The notes: generated by a model from the letters alone, not told the origin. A DNA stretch of 64,000 bases from Flavobacterium magnum (GCF_003055625.1 NZ_CP028811.1:1798001-1862000), one strand, 5' to 3'. Positions 15,707 to 25,189 are shown, numbered from the stretch's first letter. Numbers and translations are program-made.

Positions 15707-15854
15707 TTCATTTCACCAAATCTGAAATTACAGTGTGCGCCTGTCCTTACTGTCCTTGCCATCAGCGGGGCTGCCGGTGCAGTTCCCAAGCTGCGTCGGC
15801 CCGCCCACTCCCCAAAAATGGATGGCGCGGCAGCGTGGCCAGGCGTACTGCCGT

Positions 15855-16679
15855 TTATTGTATAACCTTTCGCGTCACGGTGGAGCCGTCCAGGGCAACT
15901 GCCTGAACGATCAGGACCTGTTTCGTCCAGCCGGCTTCGATAGCGACGGTAGGCGCGTTAACGTGGCTGCGCGACGTGAGCAGCCTGCCGCTGGTATCAT
16001 AGAGGTTCACGGTAGCAATATTCTTAGGGCTTTGTATCGAAAGGGTGCCATGGGCAAGGCATACCTGCACACGGGCAAGGGTGTTGTCTGTGCCGGCCGA
16101 GAGGACGCTCGCGGTCGCCATATCGGCATAGAGAACCTCAAACCGGTCGTTAAAGATACCCGCATTGCTGGTAAAGGTGTACGGCGCCTCGCTCACATTG
16201 TGCAGCGTGCCGTCAAGCTTGTCGCGAACCAGGATGTCCTGGGCTTCAAACAGGCCGTCAGCATCCGGTATAGACAGCGTGAAACTGCCCGCCTGCGCCG
16301 CCTTATAGCCCAACGGGATCACATCGTCGCCCGTAAACGGCAGCGGCCGTCCCTGGATGATGTAGGCGTCCGTGCCGAGCAAAGTGTAGAATACGCTCGT
16401 TGAAAAGCCCATACAGTCGTAGCCCGGATCCGCACCAATAGTGGTGCCGTCCATATAGCCCACGAGTATTGTACTGACGATGTCGTCGCTCGTGTGCAGC
16501 GACAGCCAGTAGCGGTGCCGTTCGGGTTCAGTGGTGTCGGTGACGCGTAGGTTTCGGACTTGGCCAGGCTGCGTGCCGTGGGCAGTAAACGCCGCCCGGG
16601 ATGGCCAGGCTGAAATGGTACAGAGCAGGATGCAGGCGAGGAAGAGCCGGTCTTGTAGGGTGTTGTACATCTGTTTCAT
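15855..16679 (-). CDS. Secreted protein with a T9SS C-terminal sorting domain
   Basis: A 274-aa protein with an N-terminal signal sequence (LFLACILLCTISAWPSRAA). The body contains the segment GRPLPFTGDDVIPLGYKAAQ, then FTLSIPDADGLF and the later NVSEAPYTFTSNAGIFNDRF. This is the block that flavobacterial surface proteins carry just before a type IX secretion sorting tail. The last about 75 residues (VQVCLAHGTLSIQSPKNIATVNLYDTSGRLL...VTRKVIQ) are that tail. The passenger is short, so it may be the C-terminal remnant of a longer surface protein or a small adhesin-like protein. It lies downstream of the two-component genes on the same strand, with a gap of 189 bases. Confidence 0.8.
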   Translation of the reverse strand: MKQMYNTLQDRLFLACILLCTISAWPSRAAFTAHGTQPGQVRNLRVTDTTEPERHRYWLSLHTSDDIVSTILVGYMDGTTIGADPGYDCMGFSTSVFYTLLGTDAYIIQGRPLPFTGDDVIPLGYKAAQAGSFTLSIPDADGLFEAQDILVRDKLDGTLHNVSEAPYTFTSNAGIFNDRFEVLYADMATASVLSAGTDNTLARVQVCLAHGTLSIQSPKNIATVNLYDTSGRLLTSRSHVNAPTVAIEAGWTKQVLIVQAVALDGSTVTRKVIQ

Positions 16680-16868
16680 GGTGTTGTCGTTTTTGGTTCA
16701 GATTCACTGCCAATCCCTGATTGGTTGTAGTAAATTTGCGACATATCGATGAAACATACAGGGCAGAAGTAATATCCGAAGCATGGAGGGTATAAGTGCG
16801 CCGCGGGACGGATAATCATTACGGGCGCTGCGGGCGGACTTCCCTCAACGGTTCCAAAGTCGGCCCGG

Positions 16869-17309
16869 TCAGACGCTGCCGTCGGCTATGCGCTCAAGTA
16901 CGGCCCGGGTAATGGGCTTGACCAGAAACACCCCGACATGCTCGTCGGCCTGCGACCTATGGATGTCCAGGTCGTCAATAGAGGAAGACAGCATGTACAG
17001 TGTGCGGCCTGTCCTTAGCCGTTCAGGCAATTGGGCATACCCCTCAATAAAATCAAATCCGGAGAGCTGCGGCATGTAGATATCAACAAAGATTACCTGT
17101 GGCAGCTTATCAGCATCGTGGCTGTGATAGGCCAGATATTCCAGCGCCTCCGCGGCACCTCTGCACTCTATAACATGGGAGGCAAAGCGGTTGCTGGTGA
17201 TGGTGCGCGACGCGATGTACAGGTCCACCGCATTGTCGTCTATAATCATGACTTGTTTAAAGGCTGTTGTCATCTTAAAGGGGATTTTTATTTGACTGTC
17301 TGTTTGCAT
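16869..17309 (-). CDS. CheY-like single-domain response regulator
   Basis: A 146-aa receiver domain without output domain. MIIDDNAVDLYIASR holds the acidic pair, VIFVDIYMPQLSGFDFIEGY the phosphoacceptor Asp, and VFLVKPI the conserved Lys. Receivers of this type (VDLYIASR, GFDFIE) are common partners of multi-PAS kinases in Bacteroidetes. The start at 17309 lies right after the LytTR stop at 17311, so translation is coupled; an internal start at MTTAF (17273) is an alternative that gives a more typical receiver length. Confidence 0.88.
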   Translation of the reverse strand: MQTDSQIKIPFKMTTAFKQVMIIDDNAVDLYIASRTITSNRFASHVIECRGAAEALEYLAYHSHDADKLPQVIFVDIYMPQLSGFDFIEGYAQLPERLRTGRTLYMLSSSIDDLDIHRSQADEHVGVFLVKPITRAVLERIADGSV

Positions 17310-17310
17310 C

Positions 17311-18069
17311 CTAAAGTTTCATGAAACGCTGGAATTCTTCCTGCCTTCGCGTGGCTACGGGCACCGTAATGCCGTTGGCGAATTCGCAGAAGTAACCATC
17401 CTTTTTCACGATCTGCCGTATGTGGAGCAGGTTGACCACATACGAATGGTGCACCCTGAAGAAAAAGTTGTAGTCGAGGATCTTGCTGTATTCCCCGAGA
17501 TTGCGGCTCGACATGATCTTGCGGCCGTCGGCGAGGTGGAACACCGTATATTTCCCCTCCGATTTGCAGAACAGTATATCCGACATCCGCAGCAGCTCAA
17601 TCTTATCAAGCGATGATACCGCTACAAACCCTTTGGCCTCGTTCTTCGCCTCGGCGCTGACCTTTTCCACGTTCTGTTTCTGCATGGCACGCTCCATTTC
17701 GATACGGCGGATGACTTTGTACATTGACATCATCAGCAGGTTGAACTCAAGCGGCTTCATGATAAAGTCGACGGCATTGTGCCGGAACGCCTCGACCGCA
17801 TCATGGGCTTCTGCTGACATCATAATGACTTTCGGCACAGCGAATCCCTGTTTGTCGAGCTGCATAAAAAACGCCGCAACATCGACCGAACCGTCCAGGA
17901 AGATCAGGTCAGGGCGCCTGGAGGCAATCGCCGAGATCCCTTCGGTCACATTCGCGGCTTCCGCAGCAATGTTCAGGATGACGGCATTCTCCTCCTCAAA
18001 CTTCCTGAGCAAACCGATGCCTTCCGGATCTTCGGTGACAACTACAGCATAAATGGGCATTTGGGGCAT
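17311..18069 (-). CDS. LytTR-family response regulator transcription factor
   Basis: A 252-aa regulator. The receiver domain (about 5-120) has its phosphoacceptor in RPDLIFLDGS (Asp near 59) and the Lys in VDFIMKPLEF. The first acidic pair is weak: VVVTEDPEGIG has ED instead of the usual DD. The C-terminal LytTR DNA-binding domain (about 150-252) shows SLDKIELLRMSDILFCKSEG, KYTVFHLADG and FRVHHSYVVNLLHI. It is the only protein in this cluster with a DNA-binding output, so it is the probable transcriptional end of the signalling pathway. It is coupled to the next CheY gene. Confidence 0.93.
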   Translation of the reverse strand: MPQMPIYAVVVTEDPEGIGLLRKFEEENAVILNIAAEAANVTEGISAIASRRPDLIFLDGSVDVAAFFMQLDKQGFAVPKVIMMSAEAHDAVEAFRHNAVDFIMKPLEFNLLMMSMYKVIRRIEMERAMQKQNVEKVSAEAKNEAKGFVAVSSLDKIELLRMSDILFCKSEGKYTVFHLADGRKIMSSRNLGEYSKILDYNFFFRVHHSYVVNLLHIRQIVKKDGYFCEFANGITVPVATRRQEEFQRFMKL

Positions 18070-18166
18070 GGTATATGATTTAGGTTAAGTGGGGGTGCAA
18101 AAATAACAGGGCGCGAAGTTTTGGAAGCAACGGGGTAACAACTGCAGCCCGTGCCGCACAACTGCC

Positions 18167-18583
18167 TTATGGGCGTCGCTGTCGTACACGCGACAGGAAT
18201 TCAGCATCAAGCGGCTTGACGTGCAGCGCCACAATATTGGGGTCCTGATCAGCCATCATCAGGTCTTTCGGGTCGATGGTTGAAGAGACAATATACACAT
18301 CGCACTGTGCCTTCAGCATCGCTGAAAAGCCGTCGTACACTTTCATAAAGTCAAAACCATTGATTTCGGGCATGTACACGTCAAGAAAGATGACATCCGG
18401 TAAGGCACCGGCATGCTGCTGGTTGTCATTCAGGAACTCGAGTGCTTCTGCAGGTTTTTCATAATCAATCACTTCGTTACAGAAATCATGCCTCGCCATG
18501 ATCTTTTTCGCGATGTAACGGTCGATGTCGCTGTCATCCACGATCATGACCCTATGGATGGCTGTTGTCGGTGTCATATTCAT
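18167..18583 (-). CDS. CheY-like single-domain response regulator overlapping the kinase gene
   Basis: A 138-aa receiver: MIVDDSDIDRYIAKKIM with the acidic pair, DVIFLDVYMPEINGFDFMKVY with the phosphoacceptor Asp, VSSTIDP and ALHVKPL with Thr/Ser and Lys. No output domain. It begins 32 bases before the kinase stop, in another frame, so it is co-expressed and very probably the direct phosphotransfer partner. It closely resembles the 146-aa receiver downstream and may be its paralogue. Confidence 0.9.
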   Translation of the reverse strand: MNMTPTTAIHRVMIVDDSDIDRYIAKKIMARHDFCNEVIDYEKPAEALEFLNDNQQHAGALPDVIFLDVYMPEINGFDFMKVYDGFSAMLKAQCDVYIVSSTIDPKDLMMADQDPNIVALHVKPLDAEFLSRVRQRRP

Positions 18584-21500
18584 GGTGTAAATTTTTTAAG
18601 ATGATGGTGAAACAGGTGCCTTTTCCCTCCTCTGAGCTCACGTCTACGGTGCCCTGCATTTTCCCGACACTTTCGCGGACGATATACAGTCCGATACCCG
18701 ACCCATTAGCGGTATTGGCCACGCGGTAAAACATGTCAAATATTTTCGGGATGTGCCTCGCACCGATACCCATACCATTGTCAGCCACCCTCAGCACAAG
18801 GCTGTTCGCACAGGTGCCTGCCGTGACGCGGATGAATTTATCCGTACCGTCCGTTTTGTGGTATTTGATAGCATTCGATATCAGGTTCTCAATGATAGTG
18901 GAGAAGCGCTGCCGGTCAGAATAGAATGGGACCGTTTCGGTAATGTCGGTTTCAAAGCGGATGGCTTCAGACTCTTTCGCGCCCGATAGCAGCCCAATCG
19001 CCTCGTCGACCGTCTGTTGCAACGGGATGTACGCGATACTGACCTCTGTCCGGTTATTTCGGGAATAGTTCAGGATGTTCCTGATGAAGTTATCCAGCCT
19101 CGTAATGCTGTTGCGGATCATGTTGATGTGAACGATTGTATCGGGCTCATTGCTCTCCGCTTCAATCAGCCCGGCGAGGCCAAGTACCGAGGTCAGTGGC
19201 GAGCGCAGGTCGTGTGATACGCTGTACACAAAGCGGTCCAGCTCATTATTGGTCTTGATCAGCGATTCGTTGTTCATAACCAATTGGTTTTCCACAAGCT
19301 TACGCGCTGTGATGTCCTGATGCGAAATGACAATCATGGTCTCGTCGTCCTCAAACTTCCTCACCAGCATCGAAAACCAGCGGTCCCCGGGTTTTGCCGT
19401 GCATTTGTATTCGTGATAGAAGTCCCGGATATTCCCGGAAAGGATGTCCATGATGTGCGCCAATACGGTTTCGGCATCTGCATTTCCTGCCGCCACGGCC
19501 TCTTGGCATGCCGTGAAATAATTGCTGCCTTCAGCGGTATGGCTCAGAAGTGTATCGGGGTCCTGCCGGGTGAAGCTGCGCCACGACTCATTGACGGTAA
19601 TAATATCGCCCGAACTGTTGATTACTGCAATGTGTGCGCTGAGCGAGTCGAGGATGCCACGGCTGAACAGTTCGCTGCGGCGGAGCAAATGTTCGGTCCG
19701 GATCCGGTCCGTAATATTGCGTGAATGGCAGGCCGTACCGATGATGTCGCTGCCCGCACGGATCGGGTAAAACGATATTTCCGACCACAGGTCATTGGGC
19801 GACAGCGTGTGTTCGATAACCGAAAACACTTCCCCCGAAAAAGCACGGTCATAATATCCCTTGAATCGCTCCGCACGTCCTTTCCCGGCATTGCTTAATA
19901 CATTCTCTCCCCGTTCAAAAGCAGTGCCGCGGACCTTTTTCACAAGCTCGTCAAACGGCGCGTTCGAAGTGATCAGCCTATAATCGCGGTCGAGGCTCCA
20001 CATCAGGTCATTGGTGTTGTTGATCAGCGCGTCGAGGTTGCTGTTGTCAAAGTCATGCTTTTCCCGGGCTTCAACCGCCGGGGTGACATTCCTGAAGTTC
20101 GACACCATAGCCATTACCCCGGGCTCTTCGAGCAGGTTGGTTACCGTGCCCTCGCACCACAGCCAGTGTCCCTCACGGTGCCTGCGTCTTTGAAGGAAAA
20201 GATAGGATGCGCCCGGCTGTTCCAGTATTTTGTTGCATTTCTCGGTAAAGGCGGGAAGGTCATCGGGATGTATGAGGTCAAATAGGGACGTATGCAGGTA
20301 CTCGTCGGGCCGGTATCCGAGCACTTTGGTAAATGCAGGGCTGCCGTATAATAACTCGCCTGAGCGCGTGGCGAGCGTCTTGATGTCCGAGCTTTTTTCA
20401 ATCAGCGCACGGAACCGCCTTTCGTTGCGCTCGATAAGCAGTTCAGCTTCGCGGTGCTTACGCGCTTTCTCAAAATTTTCCATCGCAAATGAAATGTCTT
20501 CTGCCGCTTCTTCCAACAGTGCTATTTCCTCTGCATCAAAAAAATCGATGATGGGCGCGTGCAGCCCGATAATCCCCAGTACTTTTCCGAACCTTTTGAT
20601 AGGAAGGAATATAGCCGAACGGATGCCGCAATCCAGCAGCCTGTCCTGCCAGGCCGCCATCATAGGATCGGCAGTAATGTCATTGATCGCCCAGTACCTC
20701 CCTGTTTCCATTACTTTGCCTATTGGTGTGTTGACGAGGTCAGGATGGTCTACCGGCAGGCGGAGTTCATGGATTTCGGGATACGGATCGTTTTCCGTGC
20801 CGGCCAGGCTGACGCGCCTGAGGTGTTTATTCTCTACCACTTTGACCCAGGCGAGGGTGAACTTTCCGATTTCGGCAGCAATCCTGCAGGTGTTGTCCAG
20901 CAATTCCTGCTCTTCTTCGACGTGCACGATATTCTGGTTAATGGCACTGTTGAATGCGTAAAGCCGATTTACCTTGATGAGCTTTTCGCGGTTTCGCATC
21001 TCTTCGGTGCGATTAAAAGACAGGATGAAAAGCCCCTCTGGTATGGGCTGGATGCTCAGTTCAAAATACGCTTCACTGCCGTCAGGAAAGACGAATTCCG
21101 TTTCATATTTTCGGGAGACCCTGTGCGTCATACAATGTTCGAGCACCTTAAATAACTCGGTCTGTTCGATACCGGGATATACGTCCAGCAGCGAGCGGCC
21201 AATCAGCTTTTCCTTGGTGTAGGTACTTGACGCGACCAGGGCATCATTGGCATACAGATAACGCCATTCAAAATTGTGGATCTGGGCGCCTTCAAGCATG
21301 TTATCGAGCGTATGCCTGAACCGCGATTCATTGGCAGCAAGTTCATCCTGCATCTGCTGCTGCTTCCTGACCTTATCGAAAATATCGAGCGCCCTTGAAA
21401 TCTGGTCGGTAAGCTGATGTAGCAATGCGAGGTCCTCGTCAGTATACCTGATTTCGGTTGAATACAAATTCAATAGCCCCGCTACAACGCCTGCTTTGCG

Positions 21501-22220
21501 CAGGGGCAACAGAATGCAGGACCGGACGCCGTTTTTGGCTGCGTAGAACCGCCATGGCTCAAGGCCGGCCTCTTGCTGGATGTCTAAGGAAATATAATAT
21601 TCGCCCGAATGTAAAATGTGTGAAAACTGGGGATTGGTGTGACTGAGGGCTTCAGTAAATAATGGAAGATCTTTCTCAGGGATGCCGCTTTGGTCCACCA
21701 TTGTCAGGGTTTCGCTACCATCGTTATACATGCCAATCCATGCCATAGTGAAGTTACCAAAGCGCAGCGCAAGATGACAGCAGTCGTGAAACAGTTCCTT
21801 TTCGTCCGCGACGGTGGAAATATTACGGCTGATCTGGGTAAGGAACGCGTACAGGCCGTTTGCGCGTTTTAATTTGGCTTCGTATTCCTTGCGCGCCGTG
21901 ATGTCGACGGAATAAATGCTGATGCCTTCCTCGCTGGGCTGTACGCGGATGTCATACCATGCGGTCTGGCCGTCGCTGTATGTAAAAAGATTTTCAAAAC
22001 GTGACGCCATGCGTAGGTCCATCGCCAGCAACAGATTTTTAAATAGGGGCGTCTCATCGATTCCGGGAAATACAACGGTCATCTTCCTGCCAATCAGTTC
22101 TTCGCTGCGCTTCCCCGATTGCCGTATGGCTTCGTCGTTCATATAAACATACCGCCAGGATCGGTCGAGTGTCTGGATGCCCTCGGGCAGAACGTTTACA
22201 GATTCGGGATAGGAGGGCAT
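18552..22220 (-). CDS. Multi-PAS/GAF sensor histidine kinase
   Basis: A 1222-aa cytoplasmic-looking kinase without clear membrane segments. Domains in order: PAS (about 10-115), GAF (about 120-290), PAS (about 300-410), GAF (about 420-585), PAS with a PAC tail (about 600-720), PAS (about 730-850), PAS (about 860-985), HisKA with the phosphoacceptor His in VSHDLRSPL (about 1005), and HATPase_c with NLISNAIKYH, DNGMGIG and GSGIGLYIV. The first two PAS-GAF pairs are clearly related (ELIGRKMTVVFPGIDETPLF and then KLIGRSLLDVYPGIEQTELF), so this part arose by duplication. The signal is unknown and the domain layout suggests several inputs. The C-terminus overlaps the receiver gene. Confidence 0.93.
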   Translation of the reverse strand: MPSYPESVNVLPEGIQTLDRSWRYVYMNDEAIRQSGKRSEELIGRKMTVVFPGIDETPLFKNLLLAMDLRMASRFENLFTYSDGQTAWYDIRVQPSEEGISIYSVDITARKEYEAKLKRANGLYAFLTQISRNISTVADEKELFHDCCHLALRFGNFTMAWIGMYNDGSETLTMVDQSGIPEKDLPLFTEALSHTNPQFSHILHSGEYYISLDIQQEAGLEPWRFYAAKNGVRSCILLPLRKAGVVAGLLNLYSTEIRYTDEDLALLHQLTDQISRALDIFDKVRKQQQMQDELAANESRFRHTLDNMLEGAQIHNFEWRYLYANDALVASSTYTKEKLIGRSLLDVYPGIEQTELFKVLEHCMTHRVSRKYETEFVFPDGSEAYFELSIQPIPEGLFILSFNRTEEMRNREKLIKVNRLYAFNSAINQNIVHVEEEQELLDNTCRIAAEIGKFTLAWVKVVENKHLRRVSLAGTENDPYPEIHELRLPVDHPDLVNTPIGKVMETGRYWAINDITADPMMAAWQDRLLDCGIRSAIFLPIKRFGKVLGIIGLHAPIIDFFDAEEIALLEEAAEDISFAMENFEKARKHREAELLIERNERRFRALIEKSSDIKTLATRSGELLYGSPAFTKVLGYRPDEYLHTSLFDLIHPDDLPAFTEKCNKILEQPGASYLFLQRRRHREGHWLWCEGTVTNLLEEPGVMAMVSNFRNVTPAVEAREKHDFDNSNLDALINNTNDLMWSLDRDYRLITSNAPFDELVKKVRGTAFERGENVLSNAGKGRAERFKGYYDRAFSGEVFSVIEHTLSPNDLWSEISFYPIRAGSDIIGTACHSRNITDRIRTEHLLRRSELFSRGILDSLSAHIAVINSSGDIITVNESWRSFTRQDPDTLLSHTAEGSNYFTACQEAVAAGNADAETVLAHIMDILSGNIRDFYHEYKCTAKPGDRWFSMLVRKFEDDETMIVISHQDITARKLVENQLVMNNESLIKTNNELDRFVYSVSHDLRSPLTSVLGLAGLIEAESNEPDTIVHINMIRNSITRLDNFIRNILNYSRNNRTEVSIAYIPLQQTVDEAIGLLSGAKESEAIRFETDITETVPFYSDRQRFSTIIENLISNAIKYHKTDGTDKFIRVTAGTCANSLVLRVADNGMGIGARHIPKIFDMFYRVANTANGSGIGLYIVRESVGKMQGTVDVSSEEGKGTCFTIILKNLHHEYDTDNSHP

Positions 22221-22468
22221 AGCTTACTGAAATTGTTCGCAATGTATGTAAGCTGAGATGTTTTAACAAATGTTTATGTGCTTTAAATCAAAAAATGAGG
22301 TGAAATAGTGAAATTATGCGAAATAATATCATTATAGGAAGAAATATCTTACGTTAAATATGATATCGGTTTTGCGGATTGATTAAAATACAAACTTTAT
22401 GGATTTAAGCATAACACCGCCTGTCATTTGAAATTTAATTTTGCTGTAAACTCAAACGGAAGATTATT

Positions 22469-22615
22469 ATGAAAACGCCACACACATACAATGGGTTCGA
22501 AGAATTGGAACACCTGATGGTCAACGCTGCGACTACAGATGCGGCACACGAGGGTGATGTAGCTGCCCATACCCATGAAGACTGGGACGTCTTTTTTCCG
22601 GACACTGCATTTTAA
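22469..22615 (+). CDS. Possible 48-aa acidic small protein
   Basis: A short frame starting MKTPHTYNGFEELEHLM with GGAAG seven bases before the ATG. The composition is unusual for a chance frame: acidic and histidine-rich, with AHEGDVAAHTHEDWDVFFP near the end. I know no homologue. It lies alone in a gap of about 450 bases between the kinase start and a minus-strand secreted protein. Similar 45-60 aa peptides occur in flavobacteria, but whether it is translated is open. Confidence 0.45.
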   Translation: MKTPHTYNGFEELEHLMVNAATTDAAHEGDVAAHTHEDWDVFFPDTAF

Positions 22616-22668
22616 CAGCGTGATTCTTTTTAGCAATTGTTGAACGAGCCTCGTAGCAGGGCCAGGCG

Positions 22669-23004
22669 CTAACGTTCCTGGCTTTCATTGCCGGCAACCG
22701 GAAGCATCGTCTCAGGGATCTTTCCGTCGGCCAGCAGTTGCCTGCCCGCTTCTTCTGCTCTGAGATACTCTTCCTTTTTGGTCAGAGACGCATCACGGAA
22801 TTTCTTGAAAAGGGTTTCGTGCTCGTAGATTTCCTTCCATTCAGCCGCATCGCTTTCCTTGGCAAACATCTTGGTAATAATCTTATGCGATGCCGTGTCA
22901 TAATCGGGTCGGATGACCTGTGAAATCTCTGTGCTGATGTGTTCGGGCTGTGCCAGGCAAATGCCTGATAGCAATAAAAGGATTAAAGAAAAATTCGTTT
23001 TCAT
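22669..23004 (-). CDS. Small secreted protein, unknown function
   Basis: A 111-aa protein with a signal peptide (MKTNFSLILLLLSGICLAQ) and a charged helical body (TKMFAKESDAAEWKEIYEHE, KKEEYLRAEEAGRQLLADG). I do not recognise a family. It is monocistronic, with about 168 bases of non-coding sequence on its 5' side in which I see no further feature. Confidence 0.65.
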   Translation of the reverse strand: MKTNFSLILLLLSGICLAQPEHISTEISQVIRPDYDTASHKIITKMFAKESDAAEWKEIYEHETLFKKFRDASLTKKEEYLRAEEAGRQLLADGKIPETMLPVAGNESQER

Positions 23005-23172
23005 CGTGCTGCGGTTTTATTGGCAGCAGGTCAGTGCAGGTAGTTTGGTAGCGCCAAGTTACGAATAATATACACTCAATAGTGTTAAACTGAGCAACAG
23101 GGCATGATGAATGAGTAAATCGGATGCGCGGGCGAGTATGTCGGTGCTCCTAATGTCGGTATGCTTTGTCTG

Positions 23173-24597
23173 CTACACCTTTACAGTTTTCCATTTCCCC
23201 CGCTTAAACAGGATAAAACTCGCTATTGTAATGCCTGTCTCGGCAATGGGCAACGCCAAAAACACGCCGCGCGGCCCCATCCCGTAGTGCTTTGCCAGCA
23301 CATAGGCGAGCGGAATCTGGAACAACCAGAATCCCACTAAGTTGACTAATGTAGGGGTCCAGGTGTCGCCGGCGCCGTTAAACGCATTGATCATCACCAT
23401 ACCGATGCCATAAAAGACATAACCACAGGCAATGATGCGCACTGCCTCGACAGCATAGTCCCGTACCAGCGGATCATTTGTAAAGGAATCAACAAGGAAT
23501 CCGGCGCCCAGCAGCGAGACCAGCATCACTGCCAGCATATACATCACATTGTACTTCGCCGTCTTCAATACGGATTCTTCCGCGCGTGCAATCTCTTTGG
23601 CTCCGAGGTTCTGTCCTACCAGCGTCGCCGCCGCGTTGCTGAGGCCCCAGGCCGGCAGCAGGAAAAACATCATCAACCGCATGGCGGTCTGGTATCCGGC
23701 AGAACCATGGTCGCCGCCGGTCCTCGCCACAAGTTGCGCTAGGAAAATCCAGCTGCACGAGGCGATGACAAATTGCAATACGGCAGGCGAGGCAATCTTC
23801 ACAATTGAACGGATAATGTCGGGACTGGGTTTGAAGTACGACAGCGCCACCTTAAGCGCACTGTTGCCGTTAAACAGGTGATAGAGCTGATAGGTCACCC
23901 CAATGCTGCGGCCCAGCGTAGTGGCTATTGCGGCGCCTGTAAGTCCGAATGCCGGGACAGGCCCCAGCCCATTGATGAATATCGGGCAAAGGATAATGTT
24001 ACTCAGGTTAGCAATCCAAAGGCTTTTCATCGCAATTGCGGCATTGCCGGCGCCCCGGAAAATTCCGTTAATCAGGAAGAGTAACATGATGACGAGACTG
24101 CCGCCAATCATGATCCGGATGAACGGTGTGCCCTGTACGGCGGCTTCAGGACCTGCGCCCATGAGTTTGAGGATATCGGTACCGAAATACACGCCCAACC
24201 CGCTGATCACGACGTTAATAAGGATCGCAATAAGTATCGCCTGCATACCCGCACGCGCTGCTGCTTCGGGGTCCTTCTCTCCGATACGGCGCGCCACCAC
24301 TGCGGTCGCCGCCATGCTGATCCCGATGGCCAGCGAATAGACAATCGTGAGTACCGATTCGGTGAGTCCAACGGTCTGAACGGCGAAGCTGCTGTTCTCC
24401 AGGTGCCCTACAAAATACAGGTCGACCAGAGCAAATACCGATTCCATGCACATTTCAAGCATCATCGGGATGGCGAGAAGGATGACCGAAAGCCGGATGC
24501 TGCCCGTCGTATAATCAATTGTTTCGCCTTTCAGCGATTTTTTTATCACAGAAAATATAGCGGTTATGGTCCCTGTGAGCGGTCTTTTTTGTTTCAT
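23173..24597 (-). CDS. MATE-family multidrug/cation exporter
   Basis: A 474-aa inner-membrane protein with about twelve hydrophobic segments in two halves. The first half has SIRLSVILLAIPMMLEMCME, LVDLYFVGHLE and SMAATAVVARRIGEKD, the second ANLSNIILCPIFINGLGPVP and NAAATLVGQNLGAKEI, all typical of MATE (NorM/DinF-type) transporters, which exchange Na+ or H+ for drugs or metabolites. Length fits the family. It stands alone. The substrate cannot be read from the sequence. Confidence 0.93.
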   Translation of the reverse strand: MKQKRPLTGTITAIFSVIKKSLKGETIDYTTGSIRLSVILLAIPMMLEMCMESVFALVDLYFVGHLENSSFAVQTVGLTESVLTIVYSLAIGISMAATAVVARRIGEKDPEAAARAGMQAILIAILINVVISGLGVYFGTDILKLMGAGPEAAVQGTPFIRIMIGGSLVIMLLFLINGIFRGAGNAAIAMKSLWIANLSNIILCPIFINGLGPVPAFGLTGAAIATTLGRSIGVTYQLYHLFNGNSALKVALSYFKPSPDIIRSIVKIASPAVLQFVIASCSWIFLAQLVARTGGDHGSAGYQTAMRLMMFFLLPAWGLSNAAATLVGQNLGAKEIARAEESVLKTAKYNVMYMLAVMLVSLLGAGFLVDSFTNDPLVRDYAVEAVRIIACGYVFYGIGMVMINAFNGAGDTWTPTLVNLVGFWLFQIPLAYVLAKHYGMGPRGVFLALPIAETGITIASFILFKRGKWKTVKV

Positions 24598-24619
24598 CGG
24601 ACAAATATATCTTTTTTAT

Positions 24620-24650
24620 AAAAAAAACAGGCCCATGAAAATGAGCCTGC
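24620..24650 (-). terminator. Rho-independent terminator after the 115-aa gene
   Basis: On the minus strand CAGGCTCAT and ATGGGCCTG form a stem with a short loop at 24628-24649, followed by a run of T. It is 24 bases past the stop codon at 24674 and lies just before the MATE start, which keeps the two genes transcriptionally separate. Confidence 0.78.
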
Positions 24651-24673
24651 CGGTTTCTAAACCGATTGTATAT

Positions 24674-25021
24674 TTAATTGTCCATATTCCCGCGGTCGAT
24701 ATGGTTGTCAGGGTGGCTGTTCGGATAGCGGTTGGTCGCTGTATCAGCATTCCGGTCCTTGTTTTCCACCTGCGATCGCATATCGCCATCGTAGGATTTG
24801 GTGTGGCCGCCGGCATGAGGACTGTCGTTTCTCTCATCGGCATCGCTGTTCCTCGCCCGTTTCACGTGGTGTTCGTTGCCCTGCTCGTCGGTTTCGGTTT
24901 CGTGTTTCAGCCTGGCCTCTGCGGGATTGTAATCTTCCGGCAGGTTTTCGGCGCTGAAACCTTCGTTGACTTCCTGTTCATTGTTCACTTTTTTATTGCC
25001 GAGGTCTTTGTCGTGGTTCAT
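24674..25021 (-). CDS. Highly charged, probably disordered small protein
   Basis: A 115-aa protein almost without hydrophobic residues and rich in Asp, Glu, Asn, His and Lys (NPAEARLKHETETDEQGNEH, DKDLGNKKVNNEQEVNEG). No structured domain is visible. Such hydrophilin-like proteins often relate to desiccation or other stress, but this is only analogy. It has its own terminator and stands between the MATE gene and the pseudouridine synthase gene. Confidence 0.65.
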   Translation of the reverse strand: MNHDKDLGNKKVNNEQEVNEGFSAENLPEDYNPAEARLKHETETDEQGNEHHVKRARNSDADERNDSPHAGGHTKSYDGDMRSQVENKDRNADTATNRYPNSHPDNHIDRGNMDN

Positions 25022-25189
25022 CGTTTAAATATTTAAGTAGTGGGTTTTCAATATGCTGTTCCCTATGAAATTACGATTATTAAAACCAAAAACGTCAGGG
25101 TTTAACATACATTTATATTTGGAGGCTTATCTTTATCGGACCAAAAGCGCAGTCGACACGATCTCAAAAAAGCACCGAAGTACCGCACC

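Noticed and set aside
15735..16403. Long plus-strand frame opposite the T9SS gene (222 aa)
   Set aside because: It has no recognisable domain, while the minus strand has a signal peptide and sorting tail.
20230..21155. Plus-strand frames of 243 and 198 aa opposite the sensor kinase
   Set aside because: They are shadows of the PAS-GAF coding sequence on the minus strand.
22221..22468. Structured RNA in the AT-rich gap upstream of the kinase gene
   Set aside because: I saw no convincing stem or known motif; it is more likely a promoter region.
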